NCBI RefSeq assembly: GCF_035989285.1
Contig: NZ_CP108513.1
Span: 5,084,001-5,148,000 of the forward strand
Source of the DNA: Streptomyces sp. NBC_01235
GTDB lineage: Bacteria; Actinomycetota; Actinomycetes; Streptomycetales; Streptomycetaceae
Reading direction: 5' to 3'
DNA length: 64,000 nucleotides
Part shown: piece by piece, positions 32,360 to 40,250 of the stretch
How positions within the stretch are numbered: position 1 is the first letter of the stretch
How the letters are laid out: every line of letters begins with the position of its first letter
Notes under the pieces: model-generated
Database searches by the model: none
What the model saw: the letters and a program-made list of their open reading frames with translations, nothing else
What the model was told of the DNA's origin: nothing
Made by a program: the position numbers and the translations under genes

Positions 32360-32845
32360 ATGCCTCACAACGATCACCACGACGATCACGAACATCACGC
32401 GGAACACGGAGGCGCCTCCTGGGAGCTGGCGGTGAAGGCGACGCTGCACTGCCTGACCGGGTGCGCCATCGGCGAGATCCTCGGCATGGTCGTCGGCACC
32501 GCCCTCGGCTGGGGCAACGTGCCGACCATGGTCCTCGCGATCGCCCTTGCGTTCCTGTTCGGCTACTCCCTCACCCTGTTCGCGGTCCGCCGGGCCGGAC
32601 TCGACCTCAGTTCCGCGATCAGGGTGGCGCTGGCCGCCGACACCGTATCGATCGCCGTGATGGAACTGGTCGACAACGCCATCGTCACCCTCACCCCGGG
32701 CGCGATGGAGGCCCAACTCTCGGACGGACTCTTCTGGTCGACCCTCCTGGGCGGCTTCGTGGTCGCCTTCGTGATCACCACGCCGGTGAACAAGTGGATG
32801 ATCGGCCGAGGCAAGGGCCACGCCGTCGCCCACGCCCACCACTGA
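32360..32845 (+). CDS. DUF4396 membrane protein with His-rich ends (161 aa)
   Basis: The N-terminus is His/Asp-rich (MPHNDHHDDHEHHAEHGG), followed by an amphipathic start and four membrane segments (for example CAIGEILGMVVGTALGWG, MVLAIALAFLFGYSLTLFAV). The end is His-rich again (GHAVAHAHH). The conserved part AVKATLHCLTGCAIGE with two Cys matches DUF4396 proteins. His clusters at both ends plus the CsoR-type operator suggest a role in copper handling or export. GAGAGGAA precedes the start codon. Function is unproven for the family. Confidence 0.8.
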   Translation: MPHNDHHDDHEHHAEHGGASWELAVKATLHCLTGCAIGEILGMVVGTALGWGNVPTMVLAIALAFLFGYSLTLFAVRRAGLDLSSAIRVALAADTVSIAVMELVDNAIVTLTPGAMEAQLSDGLFWSTLLGGFVVAFVITTPVNKWMIGRGKGHAVAHAHH

Positions 32846-32924
32846 CCGACGGAGCGTCCGGCGCCCGGAGGGGGCAATCGGGTCGAGCTGTGGCAGCCCG
32901 TCTGAGCACGCCTGCACGCAGGCG

Positions 32925-33109
32925 GTGACGTGCCCTCTGGCCGCGCCGCCGTACGAGCCGCCCGTCACCGGCCTGCGCGGGCTCGCCGTGGCGGGCCCTG
33001 CGGCGGCGGCCGATGACGCGGACGGGGCGGCGTACGCCGACGCGGTGTCGGAGTACGCCGCCCTCGGGCGGGACGAGTTGCTGGAGGCGGCCCGCCGCTG
33101 TCATGGCGG
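32925..33109 (+). pseudogene. Coding-like fragment, function unknown
   Basis: The frame YEPPVTGLRGLAVAGPAAAA, then YADAVSEYAALGRDELLEAA, has the strong GC3 bias of real Streptomyces genes, but the chain is short and its end runs into the converging ABC permease gene. It looks like the remnant of a longer protein cut on the right. A short functional gene cannot be excluded. Confidence 0.3.
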
Positions 33110-33901
33110 TTACTTCGGGTCGCGGTTGAACGTCGCGGCCGACCAGAAGTAGCCGAGCACCGCGAGCCCCAGGCACCAGGCGACCGCGATCCACCCGTTG
33201 TTGCCGATCTCGCTGCCGAGCAGCAGCCCGCGCAGGGTCTCGATGGCGGGTGTGAACGGCTGGTACTCGGCGATCGGCTGGAACCAACCCGGCATCGTGT
33301 CGGCCGGGATGAAGGCGCTGGAGATGAGCGGCAGCAGGATCAGCGGCTGCGCGCTGTTGCCGGCCGCCTCGGCGTTCGGGCTGGCCATGCCCATCCCGAC
33401 CGCGATCCAGGTGAGCGCCAGGGAGAACAGCGCGAGCAGCCCGAACGCTGCCAGCCACTCCAGGGCCGTGGCGTCGGTGGAGCGGAAGCCGATGGCCACG
33501 GCGACGGCGCCCACGAGGACCACGCTGGCGATGCACTGCAGCACGCTGCCGATGACGTGTCCGATGAGCACGGAGCCGCGGTGGATGGCCATGGTGCGGA
33601 AGCGGGCGATGATGCCCTCGTTCATGTCGGTGGAGACGGACACGGCGGTGCCGATCACGGTGCCACCGATGGTCATCATCAGGATGCCCGGGACGATGTA
33701 GGCGATGTAGTCGGAGCGGTCCGCGCCTCCGCCACCGATGCCCGCGCTCATCACGTCGCCGAAGATGTAGACGAAGAGCAGGAGCAGCATGACCGGGGTG
33801 AGCAGCAGGTTCAGGGTGAGCGACGGATAGCGACGGGCGTGCAGCAGGTTGCGGCGCAGCATCGTGGACGAGTCGCGCACGGCGAGGGAGAGGGCGCTCA
33901 T
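33110..33901 (-). CDS. ABC-2 type transporter permease, DrrB-like (263 aa)
   Basis: A permease with six membrane segments and the ABC-2 plan: a helical start (RDSSTMLRRNLLHARRYPSL), LLLTPVMLLLLFVYIFGD, then YIVPGILMMTIGGTVIGTAV and PLISSAFIPADTMPGWFQPI near the end, where the family has its EQPVT-like segment. ATG 33901 overlaps the TGA of the ATPase gene (ATGA), so the two subunits are coupled. DrrAB-type systems export drugs or lipids; the substrate is unknown. Confidence 0.88.
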   Translation of the reverse strand: MSALSLAVRDSSTMLRRNLLHARRYPSLTLNLLLTPVMLLLLFVYIFGDVMSAGIGGGGADRSDYIAYIVPGILMMTIGGTVIGTAVSVSTDMNEGIIARFRTMAIHRGSVLIGHVIGSVLQCIASVVLVGAVAVAIGFRSTDATALEWLAAFGLLALFSLALTWIAVGMGMASPNAEAAGNSAQPLILLPLISSAFIPADTMPGWFQPIAEYQPFTPAIETLRGLLLGSEIGNNGWIAVAWCLGLAVLGYFWSAATFNRDPK

Positions 33902-34914
33902 CGGACGGACTCCTTGGACTGGCTGGGCTGGCTGGGCTGGCTGGGCTGGCTGGGCTGGCTGGGCTGGCTGGGCTGGCTGGGGACGTTGGTGCTGCCGGTC
34001 AGGGCGAAGAAGACGTCGTCGAGGTCGGGGGTGTGGACGGTGAGTTCGTCGGCTGCGATGCCGGCGGAGTCCAGCCGGTCGAGGAGGGAGCGCAGTTCGC
34101 GCTGGCTGCCGTCGCTGGGGATCTGCAGTGCGAGTGCCTCCTCGTCCCGGGTGACCTCGCGCAGCGCGGAGGCGGCGGACCGGTAGGCGGCCGGGTCGGT
34201 GAAGCGGAGCCGGACATGGCCGCCGGGGATGAGCCGCTTGAGCTCCTCGGCGCTCCCCTCGGCGGCGATCCTGCCGTCGTTGAGCACGGCGATGCGGTCG
34301 GCGAGCTGGTCGGCCTCTTCCAGGTACTGGGTGGTGAGGAAGACCGTCACCCCGTCGGAGACCAGCTCGCGGATGATCTGCCACATGTTGTGACGGCTGC
34401 GCGGGTCGAGGCCGGTGGTCGGCTCGTCGAGGAAGATGATCCGCGGGCCTCCGACCAGGGTCATGGCGATGTCCAGACGGCGCTTCATGCCGCCGGAGTA
34501 GGTGGAGGCGGGCTTCCTCGCGGCCTCCACCAGGTCGAAGCGCTCCAGCAGCTCGGCGGCGACCCGCCGACCCTCGCTCTTGGACAGGTGGTGCAGGTCG
34601 GCCATGAGGAGCATGTTCTCCTCCCCGGTGATCAGGCCGTCGACGGCGGAGAACTGCCCGGTGACACCGATCGCGGCACGGACCGCCTGCGGGTCGGCGG
34701 CGACGTCGTGGCCGCCGACGCGGATCTCACCGGAGGCGGGGTCGGGGGAGATGAGGGTGGAGAGGATCTTGACGGCGGTGGTCTTGCCGGCGCCGTTCGG
34801 GCCGAGCAGGGAGAAGACCGTTCCTTCGCCGGCGGCCAGGTCGATGCCGTCGAGGACGACCTTGTCTCCGTAGGACTTGCGCAGCCCGTTCGCCGCGATG
34901 GCCAAGCTGGTCAT
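33898..34914 (-). CDS. ABC transporter ATPase, DrrA-like (338 aa)
   Basis: The nucleotide-binding domain is complete: Walker A LLGPNGAGKTT, Q-loop TGQFSAVD, signature YSGGMKRRLD, Walker B IIFLDEPTTGLD and the switch His region FLTTQYLEEAD. A DrrA-type C-terminal domain follows (VRLRFTDPAAYRSAASALRE). The very end is an odd seven-fold PSQ repeat before SKESVR, coded by a 9-bp tandem repeat. AAGGAG lies 8 bases before ATG 34914. The gene is in the middle of a DUF4097-ATPase-permease operon. Confidence 0.92.
   Translation of the reverse strand: MTSLAIAANGLRKSYGDKVVLDGIDLAAGEGTVFSLLGPNGAGKTTAVKILSTLISPDPASGEIRVGGHDVAADPQAVRAAIGVTGQFSAVDGLITGEENMLLMADLHHLSKSEGRRVAAELLERFDLVEAARKPASTYSGGMKRRLDIAMTLVGGPRIIFLDEPTTGLDPRSRHNMWQIIRELVSDGVTVFLTTQYLEEADQLADRIAVLNDGRIAAEGSAEELKRLIPGGHVRLRFTDPAAYRSAASALREVTRDEEALALQIPSDGSQRELRSLLDRLDSAGIAADELTVHTPDLDDVFFALTGSTNVPSQPSQPSQPSQPSQPSQPSQSKESVR
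33919..33981. repeat. Seven-copy 9-bp tandem repeat at the ATPase 3' end
   Basis: CTGGCTGGG is repeated seven times without change. On the coding strand it encodes Pro-Ser-Gln seven times. Copy number can change in steps of three codons without frameshift, so this is a likely variable-length tail. Confidence 0.9.
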
Positions 34915-34948
34915 GAGGGGAGCTCCTTTTAGAGGCTGCGGGCGACGG

Positions 34949-35620
34949 TCAGAGGCTGTGGGCGGTGATGTCGCCGTAGGAAGTGGTGGCGCGGATGTCG
35001 AGCTGGGCGGCGGCGCCGTCGGTGTTCATGAGCGCGTTGCTGATCCGGCCGTAGGCGGTGCCGGCGTCCAGGGAGGCGGAGACTCCGCGGGCGGCGCCCA
35101 CCGAGATCTCGCCGGACTCGGTGCGCAGCACGACCGTGCCGCGCACGGCCTCGGCGATCCGGAGGTCGCCCTTCATGGTGCTGATCTCCGCGGGGCCGCC
35201 CAGGCGGCCGACCGAGATGTCGCCCGCCTGGAGGGTGAGGCGGGCGCCTTCGGTCTCGTCGAGCTTGACCGAGCCCTGGGCGCCCTCGAAGGCGACGTCG
35301 CCGAGCCGTCCGACGCCCCGGAACTCGGCGCCGGCCGCCTTCGCCTCGACGCGGGAGCCGGCGGGCAGTCGGACTGTGACCTCCACGGATCCGGAGGGGC
35401 CGAAGAGCCGGCTGTCGGGGGCCTGGGCCGTGACCCGCAGGACGCCGTCGGCGTAGGCGACGGTGGTCTGCTCGGCGGCCTTGGTGTCGCGGCTCTTGGA
35501 GGGGTTGGCGGGCCGGACCTCGACGGCGGTGTCGGTGCGGTCTGCGGCGATGAACTGGATGCGTCCGGCGGGGATGTCGAGGACGGCGGAGATCGGGGCG
35601 GGGGTGTCGAACTTCTGCAT
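34949..35620 (-). CDS. DUF4097-family protein (223 aa)
   Basis: A beta-helix-like chain of short repeating strands (for example GDVAFEGAQGSVKLDETEGA, LTLQAGDISVGRLGG, STMKGDLRIAEAVRG) typical of DUF4097 adhesin-like proteins, starting with FDTPAPISAVLDIPAGRIQF. There is no signal peptide. It begins the operon, 34 bases before the ABC ATPase, with GAGGAGAG before its ATG. In Streptomyces this trio with a divergent GbsR-type regulator is common and may respond to membrane stress. Confidence 0.85.
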   Translation of the reverse strand: MQKFDTPAPISAVLDIPAGRIQFIAADRTDTAVEVRPANPSKSRDTKAAEQTTVAYADGVLRVTAQAPDSRLFGPSGSVEVTVRLPAGSRVEAKAAGAEFRGVGRLGDVAFEGAQGSVKLDETEGARLTLQAGDISVGRLGGPAEISTMKGDLRIAEAVRGTVVLRTESGEISVGAARGVSASLDAGTAYGRISNALMNTDGAAAQLDIRATTSYGDITAHSL

Positions 35621-35664
35621 CGTGCTCTCCTCGAGCTCGTTGTTTCCGATGACGGAAAAGCTAC

Positions 35665-35788
35665 GTTGCGTTCACAGATCTAGCAACATAGTCGTTGCGC
35701 GCAATCGACATCCATGCAGGTGAAGCCTAGAAAAGTGTTGCAATGGGATTGAATTTAACGCAACGACAGCCGCACGTTCGTTGCAATG
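35665..35788. promoter_or_regulatory. Divergent promoter with repeated GTTGC/GCAAC boxes
   Basis: This AT-rich 220-bp gap holds at least six related boxes: GTTGCG at 35665, AGCAAC at about 35682, the dyad GTTGCGCGCAAT at 35694, GTTGCAATG at 35737-35745, CGCAAC at about 35759 and GTTGCAATG again at 35780-35788. The pattern suggests cooperative binding by the regulator encoded at 35842, controlling itself and the ABC operon. Confidence 0.6.
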
Positions 35789-35841
35789 AATTGGGAGTGA
35801 ACGCTATGCTGGAGGCACCGACGAGCACGAAGGAGATCGCA

Positions 35842-36597
35842 ATGCCAGGAGGCAGGCTCACCCAGCAGGAACGTCAGCAGATCGCCCTGGGACTGGCCGA
35901 CGACCTCGCCTACGCGGAGATCGCCCGACGCCTCGACCGTCCGACCTCGACGATCACGCGTGAGGTGATGCGCAACGGCGGCCCCACCGCCTACCGCGCC
36001 GACCTGGCCCACCGTGCCACCGAACGCCGCACCCATCGCCGTAGGCAGGCCGCACCCCGGGACCCGGAGGCGCCGGCGCAGGCCTACGGGCGCGATGCCG
36101 AGGCGGTGCGCGAGTACGAGGAGCTGTTCACCACCGTCATGATGGCTTCGGGCATGCCCACGATGATGGCCCGGGTGCTGGCCTGCCTCACCCTCACCGA
36201 TGCCGGCAGCCTCACCGCGTCCGAACTCGTCCAGCGCCTGAAGGTCAGCCCGGCGTCCGTCTCCAAAGCGATCGCGTTCCTCGAGAGCCAGGGGATGGTC
36301 CGCCGGGAACAGGGCGAACACCGCCGCGAACGCTACGTCGTCGACGACGACGTCTGGTACGAGTCGATGGTGGCCAGCGCCCGCGCCATCGCCCAGCTGG
36401 TCGAGACCGCACGGCAGGGCGTCCGCGTCCTTGTCCCAGGCACCCCGGCCGCCACCCGTCTGGAGAACATCGCCCGCTTCCTCGACTTCGTCTCCGAGAG
36501 CACCGCCCGCGCCGCGGAACAGGCCCGCGAGATCCTCCGCACGAAACCCGAAACGCTCTCGGGCAGCACCGCCGAGCCACGTTCAGATCGCGGATAG
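35842..36597 (+). CDS. GbsR/MarR-type regulator with N-terminal IS30-like HTH (251 aa)
   Basis: Two DNA-binding regions are present. Residues 1-45 (GRLTQQERQQIALGLADDLA, YAEIARRLDRPTSTITREV) form the HTH_38-type helix-turn-helix otherwise typical of IS30 transposases. The central region is a GbsR/MarR winged helix (LTASELVQRLKVSPASVSKA, IAFLESQGMVRREQGEHRRE). The C-terminal third is helical. ATG 35842 is chosen for its GAAGGAG box at proper distance; ATG 35806 is a possible longer start. It faces the ABC operon and probably represses it. Confidence 0.85.
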   Translation: MPGGRLTQQERQQIALGLADDLAYAEIARRLDRPTSTITREVMRNGGPTAYRADLAHRATERRTHRRRQAAPRDPEAPAQAYGRDAEAVREYEELFTTVMMASGMPTMMARVLACLTLTDAGSLTASELVQRLKVSPASVSKAIAFLESQGMVRREQGEHRRERYVVDDDVWYESMVASARAIAQLVETARQGVRVLVPGTPAATRLENIARFLDFVSESTARAAEQAREILRTKPETLSGSTAEPRSDRG

Positions 36598-36656
36598 GCG
36601 GGTAAACAGCCGTCCTGTCGCGATCACCGGCCGCTCGGCGAGGGTCGCCTTTTCCC

Positions 36657-37172
36657 TCACAGCCTGCCGAACGCCACCCCTCGCCAGACCCACCCCGCCG
36701 CCAACACAGCCTCCCGCAGCCGGTACTTCAGCTCCACGGGGTCGAAGCGGTCGACCTCCGTCAGGTGCCGGCGGCCGTCGGGGCCGCGCTCGAGCTCCCA
36801 GCGGCGGGAGACCATGACCAGCTGGCCGCGGCTGAATCCACGCGACACCGTCAGCCGGGGCGGATCGCCGATCCACTTGGCCTCGTGCTGCTCGTCGATG
36901 TTGCGCACCTCGTGGGTCTCCGAGACCAGCCGCAGCCGGGTCTCGAACGTCTGCTTCAGCTGCGTCCGCACGAAGAACGTGTGCCAGGCGGCCTCCCGGA
37001 CCCGCCACTCCGCGACCAGGTCGCCGCGCTCCTTGGGGAGCGCGTTGCGTACGCGGTACGGGACGTCCGGGCCGTTGACCGCGAACAGCGCGGCCCGGAC
37101 CTCCTCGACGGAGCGCGGCACGACACCGCTCTCGGGGTATCTGGTTCCGGTCAACTTGTCGAGAAAGCCCAT
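36657..37172 (-). CDS. Conserved hypothetical protein (171 aa)
   Basis: A soluble protein starting MGFLDKLTGTRYPESGVVPR. It has an Arg-rich core with many Trp and Phe (EAAWHTFFVRTQLKQTFETR, SRRWELERGPDGRRHLTEVD) and ends WVWRGVAFGRL. Codon bias is clearly that of a real gene. I do not recognise a family. It stands alone, downstream of the GbsR-type gene and convergent with it. Confidence 0.65.
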   Translation of the reverse strand: MGFLDKLTGTRYPESGVVPRSVEEVRAALFAVNGPDVPYRVRNALPKERGDLVAEWRVREAAWHTFFVRTQLKQTFETRLRLVSETHEVRNIDEQHEAKWIGDPPRLTVSRGFSRGQLVMVSRRWELERGPDGRRHLTEVDRFDPVELKYRLREAVLAAGWVWRGVAFGRL

Positions 37173-37402
37173 CGGATCAACCTATTACAAGCCCGACCGC
37201 ACCCGCCCACGCAGCCCGTGACGTCGAGATGGCGGAGGAAAAATACGCCAGGGATCGGCAACCGACCCGGTGACGGCGACGATCGACAGGGGGAGGAATC
37301 CAGCGGGTTCCGCGCCACCACCCAACTCCCGCCGCCCACTCGCATGCCCACCCCTCTCGCCCTCACCCCGATCCACCACGGTCCCGATCGGAGCACCTCT
37401 GG

Positions 37403-38164
37403 ATGAGCAGCAGTCTTCGTGACCTTCTGATCAATCTGGCGTCCGCGGCGATCGCTTTCGTGGCCGGCTGGTCCTTCGGCAGGGTGCGCGACTTATGGCG
37501 GTTTCGCAACACGCGAAGTTTCTGGAAGCAGTTCGCCACCAGAGACCTCAAGGTCGTGACGTCGATCTTCATCCAGGAAGAGCACTACATCTGGGAGCGG
37601 TCCGGACTCGTCGGTGTCGGGGACGTACTCGCGCTGAACGAACTGCGCCAGCAGTTGCAGCGGGCCGGAGTCGGCCACCTTCCGCTGACCCCCAGCCACC
37701 AGCTGACCGGGCTCGAGCGCCGAGGCAACCTCGTCCTGGTGGGCGGACCGCACTCCAACCAGGTGACCGCCGAAGTCATGCAGCGCCTGCCCGTGACGTT
37801 CACTTTCGGGTCTGTCGACACGCACGACGCGAACATCTACGACGCTTCCACAGGCGACGTCATGCGATGCGTCGTCGATTCCCACGACCAACTCGTCGTC
37901 GACCAGGGAATCCTCATCCGCGCGGCCAACCCGTTCAACCGGGAGCGGAACATCATCATTCTCGCCGGGAGTTTCGGGTTCGGCACGAGCGCCGCGGCGC
38001 GGCTCCTCGCCGACGCGGATTTCCTCACCCACACGATCGTCGCCGAGGGGCATCCGTTCGAAGCCGTCTTCTCCGTCGAGATAGTCGGAGGCACGCCTCA
38101 GCAGATCGACTTGAAGGCGCTGCGACAGCTCGCTCCCACGGTGCTGCGCACCGGAGCTCCCTGA
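37403..38164 (+). CDS. Membrane-anchored protein with a predicted nucleotide-binding-like fold (253 aa)
   Basis: One N-terminal membrane helix (LINLASAAIAFVAGWSFG) is followed by a cytoplasmic part. Two glycine motifs stand out: LERRGNLVLVGGPHSNQVTA and, 100 residues later, NIIILAGSFGFGTSAAARLL. Each follows a run of hydrophobic beta residues, which suggests a Rossmann-like alpha/beta fold that binds a nucleotide or sugar. Between them lies a Asp/His-rich stretch (VDTHDANIYD, VDSHDQLVVDQG). I cannot name the family. It is monocistronic, with codon usage a little less GC-biased than its neighbours. Confidence 0.6.
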   Translation: MSSSLRDLLINLASAAIAFVAGWSFGRVRDLWRFRNTRSFWKQFATRDLKVVTSIFIQEEHYIWERSGLVGVGDVLALNELRQQLQRAGVGHLPLTPSHQLTGLERRGNLVLVGGPHSNQVTAEVMQRLPVTFTFGSVDTHDANIYDASTGDVMRCVVDSHDQLVVDQGILIRAANPFNRERNIIILAGSFGFGTSAAARLLADADFLTHTIVAEGHPFEAVFSVEIVGGTPQQIDLKALRQLAPTVLRTGAP

Positions 38165-38240
38165 GTGCGGGCGCGACGGGCGTGACGGGCGCGACCGGGC
38201 GCGGTACTCCCGCCACCGCCCGCCGTTAGGCTCTCCCCTC

Positions 38241-38699
38241 ATGGGGAAAACCGCAGGTGAACAGATAGGGGTCGTGACCGCGTTGGTGCGGTCGGCGTTC
38301 CTCGTGAACGCCGTGTACGCCGAGTCGAGCCGGGTCTACGGCATCACTCCGCAGCAGGGACAGCTGTTGTGCGTGCTGATGCCGCAGCCGTACGGCATGA
38401 GCGAGCTCGGCGAGATGCTCGGGCTCGCCAAGTCGAGCCTGACGGGGCTCGTGGACCGGACGGTCCAGCGCGGCCTGGTGCGGCGCGAGCCCGACCCGCG
38501 GGACGGGCGGGCGGTACGCGTCGGCCTCACCGAGGAGGGCGACCGGCTCGCGCACGAGTTCTACGACGAGACGTGTCGCCGCATCGAGAAGCTGCCCTCG
38601 GGCCTGACCGCGAACGAGCGCGACCGCCTGGCCACGCTCCTCGCCCGCGTCGTCCACGACAACAAGGTCCCCGAGGTCTTCACCGACCCCGACGCCTAG
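38241..38699 (+). CDS. MarR-family regulator (152 aa)
   Basis: A typical MarR winged helix: VYGITPQQGQLLCVLMPQPY, GMSELGEMLGLAKSSLTGLV (recognition helix) and RREPDPRDGRAVRVGLTEEG (wing). No ribosome binding site is seen; a TAGGCT box at 38226-38231 sits ten bases before ATG 38241, so the mRNA is probably leaderless. The stop TAG is the first triplet touching the 198-bp repeat element. The target is unknown. Confidence 0.9.
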   Translation: MGKTAGEQIGVVTALVRSAFLVNAVYAESSRVYGITPQQGQLLCVLMPQPYGMSELGEMLGLAKSSLTGLVDRTVQRGLVRREPDPRDGRAVRVGLTEEGDRLAHEFYDETCRRIEKLPSGLTANERDRLATLLARVVHDNKVPEVFTDPDA

Positions 38700-38896
38700 G
38701 ACCTGTCCGGCCGGTCAAGTCGCAGGAAAGCGGCGGCGCCTGATCAGTGCCGGTGAGCGGGGGGATGGGGGTTCCCCGCTCGAGCGCAGCCGAGAGTGGG
38801 GGACTCGGCAACCGACGACAACGCCGCTGGGGGTCCCCCCTCTGGGGGAGTGCGTGCCACACCCCGCGTCTGCGGCATGATCGGCCGGACAGGTCC
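38699..38896. repeat. 198-bp MITE-like element with 19-bp inverted ends and two inner palindromes
   Basis: GGACCTGTCCGGCCGGTCA (38699-38717) is matched in inverted form at 38878-38896 with one mismatch. Inside are two members of the small GC palindrome family: GGGGGTTCCCCGCTCGAGCG up to GTGGGGGAC (38767-38804) and GGGGGTCCCCCCTCTGGGGG, then AG (38829-38850). The element contains no gene and starts at the last base of the MarR stop codon. Confidence 0.65.
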
Positions 38897-38909
38897 CAGA
38901 GCCCGGCGG

Positions 38910-40151
38910 TCACCCCGCGCTCACTCGACCGACTTCATTCGCCGTACGAACTGCATCAGTTCGCGCAGCGAGCTTCAACGTCAGCGTCACCGCGATCGAG
39001 GCCAGCGCCATCGCCGTCATCGCCGAGGCGGGTGAGGTGAGTTGGGCGAGCGTGCCCGCCAGGGCCGCGCCCACGCCCTGCATCGTGAGCATCCCGGCCG
39101 AGTGCAACCCCAGGGCGTGACCGCTGAGTTCGGACGGAGTCAGGGCCATCAGCCGCTCCTGCTGGACCAGGCTCGCGCCGAAGCCGACCGAGGCGAGGCC
39201 CGCGCAGGCCGCGGCGAGCGGGAGGGCGGGGTGCAGGGCGAAGAAGACGTAGGGGGTGGCCAGGAGCAGGAGGAGCGGGGTGGCCAGGCGCGGGCGCAGG
39301 GACGGCGGGAGGAGACGGCCCACGGTCACGTCCCCGGCCAGCATGCCCAGCGCCGCGCACGCGAACAGCGTGCCCGCCGCGTCGGGGTCGTAGGACACGA
39401 AGAGCGCCTCGCAGCCGACGACCAGGCCGTTGGGGAGCCACAGGCCCAGGTAGGTGAGGCGGCGGGGCCGGGAGGACCACAGCACGGCGTTCGTACGCCG
39501 GGTCACGGCAGCCGAGGGACGGCCCGAGGCGCGCGCCGGGCGGACGCTCAGCCCGAGCCGGGCGACCACGGCGGCGGTCGCGTAGAACAGGACGGCGAGG
39601 AGCAGGACGGGCCGCGGGGAGAGGGCGGTCACCAGGGCGCCGCCGGTGGCGTACCCGGTGATCTGCATGAGCCCGCCCATCATGTTGAACAGCGAACGCC
39701 CGGGCAGATAACCGCTCTTGGAGTCCTTCCCGGAGCCGTCCTCGGAGTCGGCTCGCTTGAGGATCTCGTTCAGCAGGCCCCAGCGGACGCCGCCACCGAG
39801 CGAGGCGATCAGCCCCTGGACGAGGACGACGGCGAAGACGCCCCACACCGGCAGCCCGGGCAGGGCCAGCACGGCCGTCGCGGCGGCGAAACTCACCGAG
39901 AGGCCGGTCAGCGTGGCCCTCGGGGGCAGCCGGTCGGCGCCCGAGAGGAGGAAGGTCGCGCCCAGCACCTGGGCGAGCGACGGGCCGAACATGCTCACCG
40001 CCGACAGCAACGGGGAGTCGGTGGCCCGGTAGACGAGCGTGCCGAGGGCGAGCCCGCTCACCGTCTGGGCGGCGGTGTGGGCGGCGGAGGAGAGGAAGAG
40101 GGGCGTGAACTCGGGGACGCGGAAGAGCCGTCGGTACGTGTAGCCGGTCAT
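38910..40151 (-). CDS. MFS transporter (413 aa)
   Basis: Twelve hydrophobic segments in two halves, with a central loop (ARASGRPSAAVTRRTNAVLW). Motif-like stretches include YRATDSPLLSAVSMFGPSLA and GLIASLGGGVRWGLLNEIL, as in the MFS group annotated as antibiotic efflux. It diverges from an ArsR-type regulator; the 99-bp gap has a perfect dyad at 40190-40209, so the pair is probably a regulator and its efflux pump. Confidence 0.85.
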   Translation of the reverse strand: MTGYTYRRLFRVPEFTPLFLSSAAHTAAQTVSGLALGTLVYRATDSPLLSAVSMFGPSLAQVLGATFLLSGADRLPPRATLTGLSVSFAAATAVLALPGLPVWGVFAVVLVQGLIASLGGGVRWGLLNEILKRADSEDGSGKDSKSGYLPGRSLFNMMGGLMQITGYATGGALVTALSPRPVLLLAVLFYATAAVVARLGLSVRPARASGRPSAAVTRRTNAVLWSSRPRRLTYLGLWLPNGLVVGCEALFVSYDPDAAGTLFACAALGMLAGDVTVGRLLPPSLRPRLATPLLLLLATPYVFFALHPALPLAAACAGLASVGFGASLVQQERLMALTPSELSGHALGLHSAGMLTMQGVGAALAGTLAQLTSPASAMTAMALASIAVTLTLKLAARTDAVRTANEVGRVSAG

Positions 40152-40189
40152 GGGCGGAGTCTGGGGCGGGCCGGTGAGGGGTGGTTATT

Positions 40190-40209
40190 GTTTCGCGAGC
40201 ACGCGAAAC
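40190..40209. promoter_or_regulatory. Operator-like palindrome between the MFS and ArsR-type genes
   Basis: GTTTCGCG-AGCA-CGCGAAAC is a perfect dyad with 8-base arms in the divergent gap, in a position to control both genes. The regulator encoded at 40251 is the likely binder. Confidence 0.6.
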
Positions 40210-40250
40210 ATCGTTCGTGGGCGGACGTACGGGGAGGGGGCCGGACGGTC

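Noticed and set aside
33919..33981. Tandem repeat as possible CRISPR or origin iteron
   Set aside because: Units of 9 bp without spacers lie inside a coding frame (PSQ repeats) of an ABC ATPase.
39042..40250. In-frame upstream extension of the ArsR-type gene
   Set aside because: It runs opposite the MFS gene and has antisense-type composition. ATG 40251 follows an operator and starts the recognisable domain.
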